64,000 bases of DNA from Bactericera cockerelli. Lineage: Eukaryota; Arthropoda; Insecta; Hemiptera; Triozidae. Position numbers and translations under genes: made by a program. Under the pieces are notes generated by a model, which was not told the origin of the DNA, ran no database searches, and was given only the letters and a program-made list of their open reading frames with translations. Location of the stretch: positions 27,808,717-27,872,716 of the forward strand of contig CM044964.1 in NCBI GenBank assembly GCA_024516035.1, in the 5' to 3' direction. This document shows, one piece after another, positions 10,101 to 18,864 of the stretch (position 1 is its first letter; each line of letters starts with the position of its first letter).

Positions 10101-13100
10101 GCAATCTCTTCCACCCATGCGCGCAATGCCTAGCGCGCTAACTCACTCTGCCACGGTCACTACTGTGTTGGTTTAACTATTAATACAAAAACAACTTCTC
10201 AGAAGTTAGACTTAGCTTATAAGAGATGTATTGTTTATAATATCACATCATATTTTATAATAGTATTTTTATTTTTGACTTTTATCTGATATTTAAATGT
10301 TAGAATTATTACTTTGTATTTTGTCATATTTTACCACCCATATTTTAAATTTTGGAAGGTTATTTTATAATTTTGTATTGTATTTTATTTTTTAACTTTA
10401 GCTATTTGTTTCATGTTTATATGGACTCTTTCCGTAAATACAAATGCCTTTGAGGAGCACCATTACCATTACCATATCATTCTTGTACAAATAAATAAAA
10501 GTATTCATCATAGGGTGGCGTCATCATGAACGATGGTAGCCAGACAGTGGAGTAATGACTTAGCACTTCTACAAGGGCCCCCAGAACCAAGCCAATGCTG
10601 GTCTACTCATTGTTTATAGTCCCCCAGCCAGACTGCTGGTCTACTCCCTGTTTTTAGTCCCCCAGCCAAACTGCTGGTCTACTCCCTGTTTATAGTCCCC
10701 CAGCCAGACTGCTGGTCTACTCCCTGTTTATAGTCCCCCAGCCAGACTCATAAATAAAAGTATTAAAATAAATAAATAAAAAAAACCACTCACTGTCTGA
10801 GCTCGTCTTCTTCAGCTTCCAGTGCGAGGGCCCCGCCCACAGATCCAGCCGCTTCTCGTCGAAGTAGCTGTAGTCCTGGCTTCGGGTGTCTCCGCTGAGG
10901 AGCTGCGTGACGTCGGTGATCTTCGCCACGGCCATGCCTCGCGCTGCAGACTCCAGCTTGGCCATGCCTACGATCTCCGAGGCATCGTCGTCGAAATCCG
11001 CGCCATTGTCTCCTCCGCCGCCACCCCCCCCGCCTCCTCCGTCTGAAACCAGAGATTAATAATAATAATGCTTTTTCTTTGTGTTATTATGTCACAATTT
11101 TAGTGGGTAGCGCAGAATCATAGGACTTTACCACTTTAATTTACAATATCTTGTATTATTTTTTTGCCTAAGATTCTGCCACTGGTCGCTGCTTCACATT
11201 AAAGCAGCTACTCATTTTTCCTCACGAGGTATGAGTGGACCCCGAACATCCAAGTACAGAGCAGAAAAAAACCTCCCCCGCTGGGAATCGAACCCAGGTC
11301 ACCATGTGTGCAATGCCTAGCGCGCTAACTCGCTCTGCCACAGTGACTACTGAAACCAGAGATTTAAAAACAATAAATAGATTAAGAATTTTCGAAAACA
11401 CTTCTATTTTGAAGAAAAAAGAAAAAAAAGTCGGAGCAAAATAATATTATTTTTTTATAATATAATTTCTAATATTAGTAAAATTGAATCTTAGTCATAT
11501 AAAAGTGTTTGAAAACACTTCTATTTTGAAGAAGAAAAAAAATTGAATCCTAGTCATATAAAAGTGTTTGAAAACACTTCTATTTTGAAGAAAAGAAAAA
11601 GAAAGAAAGAAAAAAAAAAAAAATGAATCCTAGTCATATAAGTGTTTCAAAATATTCACATTAGGATGTCTAATATAAACACCATGTTCAATGAAAACAC
11701 TTCTATAAGTCTAGGATTTGAATATTTGATTACTCACTTTCCCTTGATAATGTCTAATAAATAGACGAAACTCGAGTCGGTAAAGTAAGTTAGATCAAAT
11801 TTCGAATTCGAGACATATACCTAGAAGTGTTTTCATAATACATTCACATTAGGATGTCAAATATATATAAAAAAAAACATGTTAAAAATATCAGTTTTCC
11901 TCCTAGATCTAATAATAATATCGCCTTATTTAAACTGCCCGATTAGGACTATTAAGTCCCATTATTCCAGCAGTAAGCCCAAGACATATTATTATGTGGT
12001 AAAAATCCCAAATGGGAGGATAACTTTTCATGTCCCAGCTGGATTTCGAACCCACGACCTCTGGAATCTTTGGATTCACAGAGTGCCGCCTTTACCACTG
12101 AGCTACCGGGACGGACAGACAGACATCTCAGGAAGATTTGGCTAGAATATTTTTTCAGAAGAATCAATAGTTTCCGAGTAATCGCACTGGTTTGTTTAAA
12201 ATGAAACACCCTGTATTTTGAAATAAACAATTAGATAAAGAACTCCCAATGGTCTCTGGACATCTTATGTGAAGCACTTCCTCAATACAAAATGGCGGAC
12301 CTTATGCTATTAGCATGGTGTCCGCCATTTTCTATTGAGGCAGTGTATGGTACTTCCTATGCAGAAGGGCGAAATCAATATACGTTTTTATAATACCGCT
12401 GTGGCGCTAAGTCACGGATTGCATGCAGTGTAAGATAGGGAAAAACGACGCTCAGCAATGACTTAAGTTATCAATGTCTTAATTTCGCCCTAAATCTATG
12501 TTTGAAACAGGAGATCCAGATAATTTCCTCACCTCGTCTGTCCCGGTAGCTCAGTGGTCAAGGCATCCGTGCGGTAATCCATAGGTCGCGGGTTCGAAAC
12601 GCAGCCGGGACATGACAAGTATCCTTCCATTTAGGATTTCGAGTACAAAATAATATGTTTTGGGTTTACTGCTTGAATAATGGGACTTATTTATCCTAAT
12701 TTGGCAGTATAAATAAGGCGATATTACGTACATACATATCCTTAATCGTTCTATACTAAGGGACAGGTCGATGCACAAAACCTCTCCACTAAAGTGTATT
12801 ATTATATTTTGTATTTTTACTTTCCTCATCCTATAATAAGGAAATTATTGTATTATATTTATATTTTTCTTATCAAGGCGATATTGTTATTATAAAAAAA
12901 TGCCCTGTACATTTCAACTTGAAAATGTGGATACAGTTGTAACTAAAAAAAAAAAAAACACCAGAACATACCAAACGGGTCATCATACTCCAGCTCCGGC
13001 ACTGGTTCTGGCTCTCGGTTGATGTCATACGCATGCTCCAGCTCATTCTCCAGCGTGAAATCAGTGGCGGACATGGCAATATCCCAAGAGAACTTGGCGA

Positions 13101-16100
13101 ACGTCGGACAGAGCTCACTGTCTACGGGAATATCTGGAAATAGAAGATTATAATATTTATATTATTCATTTATTTAATTTTAGTAATCACAATACAGGTG
13201 GATGTCCATGCCTAGGCGCGGCCGGAACTAAGGAACTGCAGCACTCCCAGACACAAAAGGAAAAGAGAGGATTTTCGCAAGTCCTAGATCGTACACAATG
13301 AAAATTATCGCACATTTCTGGAATAATTAATGTTCACCGGGAGTGCAAGTGCAATCCGAGCATGCTACATGCTCGGCTTTCACTAAAGGTGACCCGGGTT
13401 CGAATCCCGGCGGGGTCGGATTTTTTCGGCTCTGTACTTCGGATGTCGGGCCTACCCTAGCCTCGTGAGGACAATTGCGGTAGTTGTAGAGTAATGTAGA
13501 GTGGGCAACGACCACTGGCGGCATTACGAGATTGATTATGGAATATGATGGTTGGTTGGAGATATGACGCATAAGCATTAGTTTTCGTAATGTCGATGCT
13601 ACCCACTAAAAATTGTGACATAATAACACAAATAAAATCTCGTTTGAATGGCGATCAACGTTCCAAAAGCTTCTTAATCCAAAAAATATCAATCGCCATT
13701 CAACGAGGACATGCTGTGAGCATTATAGGCACTATTCCTGATGGCTTGCGTTCCGAAGAGCTGTTTTATATTTAAATAAATAAACTCATGTTTTTATATA
13801 ACTTGGAAAAAAAAAAAAAAAGAACAATACTTTCCTTATTATAGGATAAGGAAAGTAAAAAATTACTAGCTCTTATATAAAAAAAACTCACCAGGCAGAG
13901 GAACTCTCACAGTCTTACTGGAGGGCTCGTACAGCAGCTCCTCAGGCTGGGGGAACAGCTTGTGGTCATTGCTCATGGTGATACCCAGGGTGGTGTGTCG
14001 CAGGGAGGAGCTGAGCAGGATGGTGTTGTCTGCGTAGTCGATGAGGAACTTGTTCCACGGGCCCTTCTCTATCACTTTCCGGTTGATGCTGCCCAGCGCG
14101 TGCGCTGAGGTTACTGTTTTCTGAGAGAAATCATAGAGATCGTTTTTTTACGTTAAAAAAATAAATTTAAAAAATATTATTTAAAAAATAGGATTTTTTT
14201 TTTTTTTGATGGCAGAGATTACATAAGGCGATAATAGTCACTAACAGCCTGGTTAAGCTCAGCCATTAGTCATTTGATAAAAATAGGAAATTGTAGTCAT
14301 TACAAAACAATACTGCAATAATGAGACTTGAGAGTTCCTTTACTCTCACAGTCTAAACAAAGTCTCATTTATTGGTGTAAAATACAGAGTATTCATTTGT
14401 GCCCGTATACATATTTTTTTGCTCAGATTTCAATTTTTTTTTACTACAGCAAGTGGTAGGCTATTTTTTAAATAATCACTTACCAAATAAAATGAATCTG
14501 AGTGATGTCTACAGTTTACATGACAACTAGTTATTATTCCCGGTAGCTCGGTGGTAAAGGCGGCACTCTGTGTATCCAGAGATTCCGGAGGTCGTGTGTT
14601 CGAAACCCAGCCGGAACGTGACAAGTTATCCTCCCATTCGGGATTTTTACCACATAATAATATGTCTTGGGCTTACTGCTGGAATAATGGGACTTTAATA
14701 GTCTTAATCGGGCAGTATAAATAAGGCAATAAATATTATTATTATTTCGAGGTAGATACATTTTTTATTATTATTGAACCACACATAATCTTAATATATA
14801 AATGTCAAAGTCACTGACTGACTGACTGATCATCACTGTTTCTCCGAACTGGTAAGTCCTAGGAAGCTGAAATTTGGTAGGTAGCTTTGTCTTATAGTCT
14901 AGATGTGCAATAAGACGGGATTTTTCGAAATTCCCTCTACAACACCTGCCATTGGCGAAAAAACGATTTTTTGCTTTCACGGCCATGCCTCGGCCCGCAA
15001 AGCAGGCGACAGCCCGCTAGTTGAGAATAAAAAATCCCCCCCCCCCCCTCCCTGTACTCACCTTCGGCCGATTCTTCTTCTTCCTCTTCCGTCCCTCGCC
15101 GGCTGCTCCCCCCTCCTCCCCGCCCTCTCCTCCCTCCCCCTCCCCATCCTCTTCAGTCCCTCCTCCTCCTCCCTTCTGGCCGGGCTTGGCTGTGGAGAGA
15201 GAGTTGGCGATGTTGACCACGTTCTGGAAGAGGGAGTCCACGCGACACCCGTAGATCTTGGCCGAGGCGTCCAGGGTGGTGCTGGCGATCTGAAGTAGGT
15301 AGTAGGTATAAAAAAATAAATAAAAAAAAATCACTTTTTTTAAGCTTTATTAGGTAGAACAAAAAATATATACAGTAGAACACAATGAAATATAAAGAAA
15401 AACAAAAAGATTAAACAAATATACAAGAAGGAAAAAAAAGAGAGAAATGTCCTACCTAAAGGGCGGGGTTATTGCCTGTGGCAATCTCTTCCACATATAA
15501 GAGAACTTAAAAGATAAAGATAAAAACATAAAGAGCTAGTTATTTGTGTTATTATGTCACAATTTTTCGTGGGTAGCATCGACATTACCAGAACTAATGC
15601 TAATGCATTATATCTCCAACCAACCGTCATATTCCAATATCTATCTCGTAATGCCGCCGCCACTGGTCGTTGCCCACTCTACAACTACCCCAATTGTCCT
15701 CACGAGGCTAGGGTAGGCCCCGACATCCAAAGTACAGAGCCGAAAAAATTCCGACCCCGCCGGGATTCGAACCCAGGTCGCCTGGAGTGCAAGCCGAGCA
15801 TGCTACCGCTAGGCCAAGTGACTACTATAAGAGAACTTAAGGGGCCGGAATTTTTTTTCTCTTATATCCGAGTTTCTCTAATAAAGAGGTTATTTTTTCT
15901 TGTAGAAATGTAAATTGTTGTCTTTTTTCAAGGAAACCCTTACAGTCAACACTGCAATCTAAATATGTAGATCCACTATGACCAGTTGATTCTATTTGGT
16001 TTTAACGTCCTGATTTGAAGTAGATAGTCAGGACGCTGGTTTTACCTTTCATTTGCTGGGAACTGTACCATTTACCCACGTTAAACTCACCAGCCTGAGT

Positions 16101-18864
16101 TGGGCCGGATATGCAACAGAAAATTCTATCCCCAACCAGGAATCAAACTCAGGATCTCTGGACAACGAGCAGTAGTATCAACCATTGCACCACAAATACT
16201 TACACTCAGCATAAATATTCATTGATAAAAAAAACTACACATTAACTGTATGAATGGTAACATTATCATTAACACTTTGATTATTTATAAACAATGACTA
16301 CACAAAATATGTAAAAAAAAAAAAAAAAATGAAAATTCCTTAATATGTATTTCTGATGGCAAAACCCATGAAACATAAATGTGCTTACTGAAAAGTCATT
16401 CATAATCGAGTCCTTTTTCTGCAGCATGAGTGTCATGTAGTCAATGAGCTGAAGATCAAACGCGTTTTTCACATTGATTTTCTGAAAATGAAACACATAA
16501 ATTAAATTAATACACTCATCACAGTAAATAAATCATTCTATCTGTCAAATTTTGATGCTTAACACCTCAATTGAAAGCATAAGACTCACTATTGTTGACG
16601 TTTAGTAATACAATTCATTTTGTATCTAGAATAAATTAAACAACAAAAAAACTTACATTTTCTGCTGAGAGCTTAATGCAACTTGTGAAATGATCATTGA
16701 GTTGCTTGGCAGTGAATGACTCAAGGATACTAGGACCTGGGCAAAAAAACTTACATTTTCTGCTGAGAGCTTAATGCAACTTGTGAAATGATCATTGAGT
16801 TGCTTGGCAGTGAATGACTCAAGGATACTAGGACCTGGGGCAAAAAAACTTACATTTTCTGCTGAGAGCTTAATGCAACTTGTGAAATGATCATTGAGTT
16901 GCTTGGCAGTGAAGGACTCGAGGATACTAGGACCCGGGGCAGTAGTGGATGTGGTGCTGGTTGTAGACCGAGCTGATGGACTAGCCCTGGCCTGCTCCTC
17001 CAACTGTTTCCTATAGCGGGATCTCTCTGCTTCATCGTCATTGGCAGTTGTCTGGAATGATTATATTATAAAATTTAACCCATTGCCTACCAAGCCATTT
17101 TTATGAAACTTGCCCTGGGGACCAAGGGTATTTTCCTCAATATCACCTGTCTAGCATATGTGCTAGACAAATTGTCTTGCATATATGCTATACATGGTAC
17201 CCAAGAAGGTTCAAACATGTCTAGCATATATGCAACCCAGGTTCCCCAGGCAATACCAGTGTCTGGCAAATGTGCTACCCATGGTAGGCAATGGGTTAAT
17301 AGAATCCACAATAATTTCTAACAATCAACATGGTTCTCCTATGTCAATAATTAATCTCCTTGTGAAGGTTATTATATTAGTGCACAAGAGAGACATCACA
17401 ATAATTTAAATAAAAATTCTAAAAGGGGAATACTTCTTGCTGGAAAAAAATGACTACCTTAATGAGAAGTTGACATGAATGTAACAGACAGAAAATAGGA
17501 CCAACTACTTACTGTATGGTGTATCTGCAAAAATTACACTTTGTGTGGAAAAAAGGGAGACCTCTATATTTTTCATAAAAAGAAGTGATATCATGAATAA
17601 TAAACGTACAAATTGGCTCTTGTTTCACTCCTATAAAATTAATAAATTTGGAAAACTCTTATTACCTATAAACATTATAAAAAAGAAATAAAATTCAAGG
17701 CACACCATCCTAACTTTATCCTTCTTGGACCAAGAACCTTTTTTTGAATTGTATGGATATAGTCGGGACATACACATTTGTGTACTTCCGATACAGATGA
17801 TTATTTGTGCTCTGATACACAAATGACAACATTATTTGTAAAATGGATGATACGCACAAGGAGTAAAAAAAAAATCATGATCTGAGTAATGATAAAAAAA
17901 ACACTCAAAACTAAATTTACTACTAGAATAACTTGTCTTCCAGGGTAAAAAAAAAAAAAAAAATAGGTTCAAGGCACTACAAAAAAAAATGTGTACAATT
18001 GTGTACACCCTATGTGACAAGGATATATTACAAGTGTTGTGAAAAAAGTGCTGGTCACAAGAGTGTTAAGGACCCTAGCTTATTATAACATACAAAGTAG
18101 TAAAAGTGCATCAGAATCACAAGTATCTGCATAATTACTAATTGTAATCAGCATTGCTACAAATGGGGGGTTGGGCTGGTATCCAGACATTATTAGCTGG
18201 CTGAAAAACACATATTTTTGTGCATGATTATCCCTTGTGAGAACTTGGGCTTTCTCTTTATAACCCATTAAACCCTTAGTAAAATCACAAGCTAACCTGG
18301 GTTCTTAGGGTTGGCTAGTCTGTTCTCTGTGTATACTCCTTGAGTGAGACACTGTTTAACATTCCCCAGCCAGACCTAGTCTCCTTGTATACATACATGG
18401 GTTGTTTATTTCAAAAGTTGGTTCTTTCGTGGTTGTGCTAACTATTTAGAGTTCAGAGGGCTTAAAATACCAATGACTACCTATTACACTGTGATAGTAA
18501 AGAGACTCTTTAGTCTCAATCTTGCTGGATAAACAGAGTATTGTATTGTATCTAATTATTTGCAAAAGTTTGTCTGAGTGAAGTAATTAAGCTGAAAATG
18601 TACTTTGCTTCATAGTTAACTTATTGGCTCTTTGATAACTGTCTAGATTATTCAGAGGGCCATGAGAACCCATTATTAATGAGATAACTGGAAAATATCT
18701 AGCTGAATCAGATGCAGTCGTTTATTGATAAAATTGAGCTGATTATAACTATTTACATTTTTCAAGATTTTCTTTTGAAGGTATATACTTACTTGTTCAC
18801 TGTTCAGAGATGATACTTCAATGGATTTTAAACTTTTCCTTTTACTGGTAGAGGCAGTGGCCAT
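6813..18864 (-). CDS. barr: Condensin complex subunit 2 (NCAPH/barren), gene span, 3' end missing
   Basis: Kleisin subunit of condensin I, which bridges the SMC2 and SMC4 heads and recruits the HEAT subunits for mitotic chromosome compaction. Nine exons with consensus GT/AG ends join in phase: 72+198+93+228+229+162+249+232+127 = 1590 nt, 530 codons, no stop. Diagnostic segments: NDDEAERSRYRKQ, FTSCIKLSAEN/KINVKNAFDLQLIDYM, TLDASAKIYGCRVD, LCPTFAKFSWD, and DYSYFDEKRLDLWAGPSHWK. Family members are about 700-740 aa, so roughly 200 C-terminal residues, including the winged-helix SMC4-binding domain, are absent. No matching exon was seen in 1-6800. Either the gene continues past the window edge or it is truncated. 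Head-to-head with mitoferrin. Confidence 0.93.
7073..7320 (+). repeat. A-run and dispersed repeat family H
   Basis: A run of about 30 A (7073-7102) is followed by a segment (tggacacaatacttcctcg through ggcaagtagtggacc) that recurs inverted at 26460-26665. The remainder of intron 8 to 7590 is T-rich, ending in taaataaagcactactt plus an A-run, and looks like retroposed 3' sequence. Confidence 0.6.
7597..7746 (-). repeat. SINE S4
   Basis: Defines family S4: head gacctcagtagcttgatcga, box B gtggttcaagtcccgg, body tttagtaaagcgagtttgag, tail cgaaagtgattaacac. Full-length minus-strand copy in condensin intron 8. Confidence 0.85.
7892..8123 (-). CDS. barr: Condensin subunit 2 exon 8
   Basis: Acceptor TTGCCCCTCAG, donor GTGAGA. 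Enters phase 1, leaves phase 2. A basic helical stretch (SSEDAQRARQEKLKAKQQFK) leads into FKIEFNPNLKISARFSGGG and TTWLSERTMGAWSSRKV, equivalent to the DFEIDF...NWRATTLP region of NCAPH. A run of ten G (minus strand) is read through in frame, so this homopolymer appears correct. Confidence 0.9.
8222..8610. mobile_element. MITE with ~30-bp terminal inverted repeats
   Basis: Ends tatcgcctctgataacacaa... and ...gttattagaggcgata are inverted copies over about 30 bp with one or two mismatches. It splits an S5 SINE: the left part (8196-8221) and right part (8611 on) together match the intact copy starting at 38958. No coding capacity. Internal copies of the tacgcct motif recur between the ends. Confidence 0.75.
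8611..8875 (-). repeat. SINE S5 (interrupted by MITE)
   Basis: Defines family S5, read here on the plus strand as caacctcacggttgaggttg, taccctccattcgc, and ggccggaatcgccagcctca. In full copies such as 27868-28128 the plus-strand right end is a reverse-complement tRNA head, so the element lies on the minus strand. This copy lacks the head. Confidence 0.8.
8997..9067 (-). tRNA. tRNA-Glu (anticodon TTC)
   Basis: On the minus strand a complete cloverleaf can be drawn: 7-bp acceptor stem (TCCCATG/CATGGGA), D arm containing GTCTAGTGGCTAGGAT, anticodon arm TCTGG-CTTTCAC-CCAGA with anticodon TTC at 9034-9032, and T arm CCGGG-TTCGATT-CCCGG. It ends in a T-run (Pol III terminator) and has intact A and B boxes. 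Unlike the SINE heads around it, the acceptor stem is perfect and no SINE body follows. It lies in condensin intron 7, same strand. Confidence 0.95.
9216..9412. repeat. Helitron-end relic and paired 20-bp palindromes
   Basis: ctagctgtttgcccgtactt at 9218 resembles the inverted 3' end of the Helitrons at 55341. Downstream, gtgtaccaccggtggtacac (9393-9412) is a perfect 20-bp palindrome, and a near-identical one with an imperfect centre is at 9349-9368. The stretch 9068-9215 holds nothing I recognise. Confidence 0.5.
9527..9677 (-). repeat. SINE S4
   Basis: Minus-strand S4 copy with the tail (cgaaagtgattaacacaaatatg) on the left and the tRNA-like head ending at 9677. Immediately followed by an S2 copy. 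Confidence 0.8.
9690..10164 (-). repeat. SINE S2, split by retroposon E
   Basis: Defines family S2: head gtcaccgtggcagagtgagt (box A), box B tgggttcgatccccag, body ctgctctgtacttggatgtt, cgaccagtggcggcatta, tail ggctcttagtaatgctgcgc and ttgtggtgaagcacaa. Here the minus copy is interrupted at the box-B region by 9921-10116. Confidence 0.85.
9921..10116 (-). mobile_element. Retroposon E inserted in S2
   Basis: Family E on its own sense strand reads: gggttgggtggaagagattg, ccacaggcaataaccccgcc (with an ATTGCC/GGCAAT hairpin), ctttagttaggaca, AT-rich body, AATAAAG, A-tail. No tRNA head and no ORF; it may be the short 3' end of a LINE. Here it is inverted and cleanly splits the SINE head from its body. 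Confidence 0.75.
10200..10472 (+). repeat. 5'-truncated non-LTR 3' end (ACCATT)n
   Basis: AT-rich stretch ending caccattaccattaccat. A short repeated tail after an AT-rich 3' UTR is the hallmark of a truncated non-LTR insertion; no coding remnant is visible. Confidence 0.4.
10500..10745. repeat. Dispersed repeat G with 38-bp minisatellite
   Basis: The first half (atcatcatagggtg ... gggcccccagaaccaagcca) recurs at 54186-54330. It runs into about four copies of a 38-bp unit containing gtttatagtcccccagccag. The array ends 48 bp before the condensin exon 7 donor. Confidence 0.7.
10794..11042 (-). CDS. barr: Condensin subunit 2 exon 7
   Basis: Acceptor TGGTTTCAG, donor GTGAGT. Phase 1 in and out. 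Begins with a Gly-rich run and the acidic ADFDDDASEIVGMAKLE, then QDYSYFDEKRLDLWAGPSHW and KLKKTSSDS. The last part is the most recognisable condensin H motif in the gene (YSYF...WAGP.HW). Confidence 0.95.
11085..11350 (-). repeat. SINE S2 (variant tail)
   Basis: Minus-strand S2 with an intact head (caccatgtgtgcaatgccta, tgccacagtgac) and the variant tail cacaattttagtgggtagcg found also at 13600, 15545 and 56330. Confidence 0.8.
11385..11650. repeat. About 65-bp tandem repeat, three copies
   Basis: Units contain gtgtttgaaaacacttctat, ttgaagaa, an A-rich run and tagtcatataaaa. gtgttt/aaacac makes a small hairpin in each unit. Intronic; the following 260 bp (to 11910) is AT-rich with nothing recognisable. 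Confidence 0.65.
11915..12124 (-). repeat. SINE S1, full length
   Basis: Complete minus-strand S1: tail atcgccttatttaaactgcc on the left, head ending gctaccgggacgg on the right. Confidence 0.85.
12280..12340. repeat. Near-perfect 61-bp hairpin with paired AAATGGCGGAC motifs
   Basis: 12280-12300 and 12320-12340 are inverted with one mismatch, and the 19-nt centre (atgcta t tagcat) also pairs, giving a nearly continuous stem. Each arm holds AAAATGGCGGAC, which resembles the YY1/Pho consensus. It lies in condensin intron 6. Confidence 0.7.
12537..12730 (+). repeat. SINE S1
   Basis: Plus-strand S1 with head cggtagctcagtggtcaagg and tail ending aataaggcgat. A short ataataaggaaa relic of family M follows near 12815-12860. 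Confidence 0.8.
12972..13133 (-). CDS. barr: Condensin subunit 2 exon 6
   Basis: Acceptor TTTCCAG, donor GTATGT. Phase 1 in and out. Encodes DIPVDSELCPTFAKFSWD (matching the ICPSLAGFQF segment of vertebrate NCAPH), then an acidic, Glu/Pro-rich linker ending YDDPF. Confidence 0.92.
13195..13625 (+). repeat. Repeat I fragment followed by SINE S3
   Basis: 13195-13325 matches the repeat at 1500. 13325-13625 is family S3, related to S2 but with its own head (gtgacccgggttcgaatccc), body ggctctgtacttcggatgtc, and tail atgctacccactaaaaattg. Minus copies of S3 are at 15537 and 43950. Confidence 0.75.
13626..13815 (+). other. Inverted repeat and short unassigned ORF end
   Basis: ctcgtttgaatggcgat (about 13637) and atcgccattcaacgag (about 13690) are inverted with one extra base. 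A frame through here ends SIAIQRGHAVSIIGTIPDGL..., which looks like the C-terminus of an element-encoded protein I could not assign. An A-run follows at about 13808. Confidence 0.35.
13892..14120 (-). CDS. barr: Condensin subunit 2 exon 5
   Basis: Acceptor TTTCTCTCAG, donor GTGAGT. Phase 0 in, phase 1 out. Encodes KTVTSAHALGSINRKVIEKG through SSSLRHTTLGITMSNDHKLF to SSKTVRVPLP, the diverged counterpart of the KTAASFDECSTAGVFL...ELLF region of NCAPH. Assignment rests mainly on phase and flanking exons. Confidence 0.88.
14537..14748 (+). repeat. SINE S1
   Basis: Plus-strand S1, head cccggtagctcggtggtaaa, tail aataaggcaataaatattat. Confidence 0.8.
14789..15020 (+). mobile_element. Helitron-like non-autonomous element
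   Basis: Flanked A|TC...CTAG|T as expected for Helitrons. The 5' end is TCTTAATATATAAATGTC. Near the 3' end GCAGGCGACAGCCCGC forms an imperfect hairpin (GCGGGC/GCCCGC in the 40877 copy) directly before CTAG. 232 bp, no coding capacity. Relatives are at 39757-40877 (interrupted) and 53231-53442. It ends 41 bp from the condensin exon 4 donor. Confidence 0.75.
15062..15289 (-). CDS. barr: Condensin subunit 2 exon 4
   Basis: Acceptor CTACTTCAG, donor GTGAGT. Phase 0 both ends, 76 codons. IASTTLDASAKIYGCRVDSL and FQNVVNIANSLS match the strongly conserved GTLDASTKIYAVRVD segment of NCAPH; a Gly/Glu-rich low-complexity run and a basic RKRKKKNRPK end (possible nuclear localisation signal) follow. 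Confidence 0.95.
15333..15496 (-). mobile_element. Retroposon E
   Basis: Inverted copy, almost identical base for base to the plus-strand copy at 44886-45055, including the AT-rich body, so one or both are recent insertions. Confidence 0.8.
15537..15828 (-). repeat. SINE S3
   Basis: Minus-strand S3, nearly full length; close to the copies at 43950-44240 and (inverted) 13325-13625. Confidence 0.8.
15829..15930. repeat. Dispersed repeat J
   Basis: Contains tataagagaacttaaggggc, then ctcttatatccgag: a short inverted motif (tataagag/ctcttata) flanking a T-run. Same family at 43556-43675 and 58890-59015, and expanded as a minisatellite at 42778-43262. Confidence 0.6.
15985..16200 (-). repeat. 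SINE S5 with tRNA-like head
   Basis: Diverged S5 ending on the right in a reverse-complement tRNA head (caggaatcaaactcaggatc, ccattgcaccac). Confidence 0.7.
16389..16481 (-). CDS. barr: Condensin subunit 2 exon 3
   Basis: Acceptor TTTCATTTTCAG, donor GTAAGC. Phase 0 both ends, 31 codons. KINVKNAFDLQLIDYMTLML then QKKDSIMNDFS, corresponding almost position by position to [20 protein letters not shown] of NCAPH, the N-terminal helical region that contacts SMC2. Confidence 0.96.
16657..16935 (-). repeat. Tandem triplication of the 3' part of condensin exon 2 with its donor
   Basis: Three copies of about 80 nt of exon 2 (PSILESFTAKQLNDHFTSC to SAEN), each ending in GTAAGT: donor G at 16853, 16754 and 16656, periods 99 and 98 bp. 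Between copies lie about 19 nt that begin GTAAGT and end CCCCAG or CCCAG, so every extra unit has both an acceptor-like and a donor-like edge. Use of donor 2 adds 33 codons in frame; donor 3 shifts the frame. Confidence 0.9.
16854..17051 (-). CDS. barr: Condensin subunit 2 exon 2
   Basis: Acceptor ATCATTCCAG, donor GTAAGT (first of three copies). Phase 0 both ends, 66 codons. TTANDDEAERSRYRKQLEEQ opens with the conserved NDDE.ER motif of NCAPH; a Ser/Thr-rich stretch follows, then ESFTAKQLNDHFTSCIKLSA-EN, which joins precisely to exon 3. The first donor is chosen because it restores the contiguous conserved sequence. Confidence 0.95.
17079..17295. mobile_element. piggyBac-type MITE flanked by TTAA
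   Basis: TTAA at 17075-17078 and 17296-17299 brackets perfect inverted ends CCCATTGCCTACCA/TGGTAGGCAATGGG. TTAA target plus CCC ends are the piggyBac signature. 217 bp, no coding; internal repeated tctagcatatRtgc. It lies about 25 bp from the exon 2 acceptor, inside the branch-site region of condensin intron 1. Confidence 0.85.
17300..18792. other. Condensin intron 1 remainder
   Basis: About 1.5 kb of AT-rich, largely unique-looking intron. I see only a fragment related to repeat G near 18340-18400 (acattccccagccagacc) and a short stretch near 18490-18550 like other gagactctttagtctc fragments. No gene. Confidence 0.5.
18793..18864 (-). CDS. barr: Condensin subunit 2 exon 1
   Basis: ATG at 18864 in a good context (AACCATGG). 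24 codons, MATASTSKRKSLKSIEVSSL-NSEQ, basic and Ser-rich, then donor GTAAGT; phase 0. Confidence 0.88.

Noticed and set aside
13590..13775. Small host gene
   Set aside because: Begins inside a SINE tail and shows only an unassigned element-like C-terminus; no start or splice support.
15021..15334. Overlapping plus-strand ORFs in the Gly/Glu-rich region
   Set aside because: Shadows of condensin exon 4, whose minus-strand frame carries the conserved TLDASAKIY motif.
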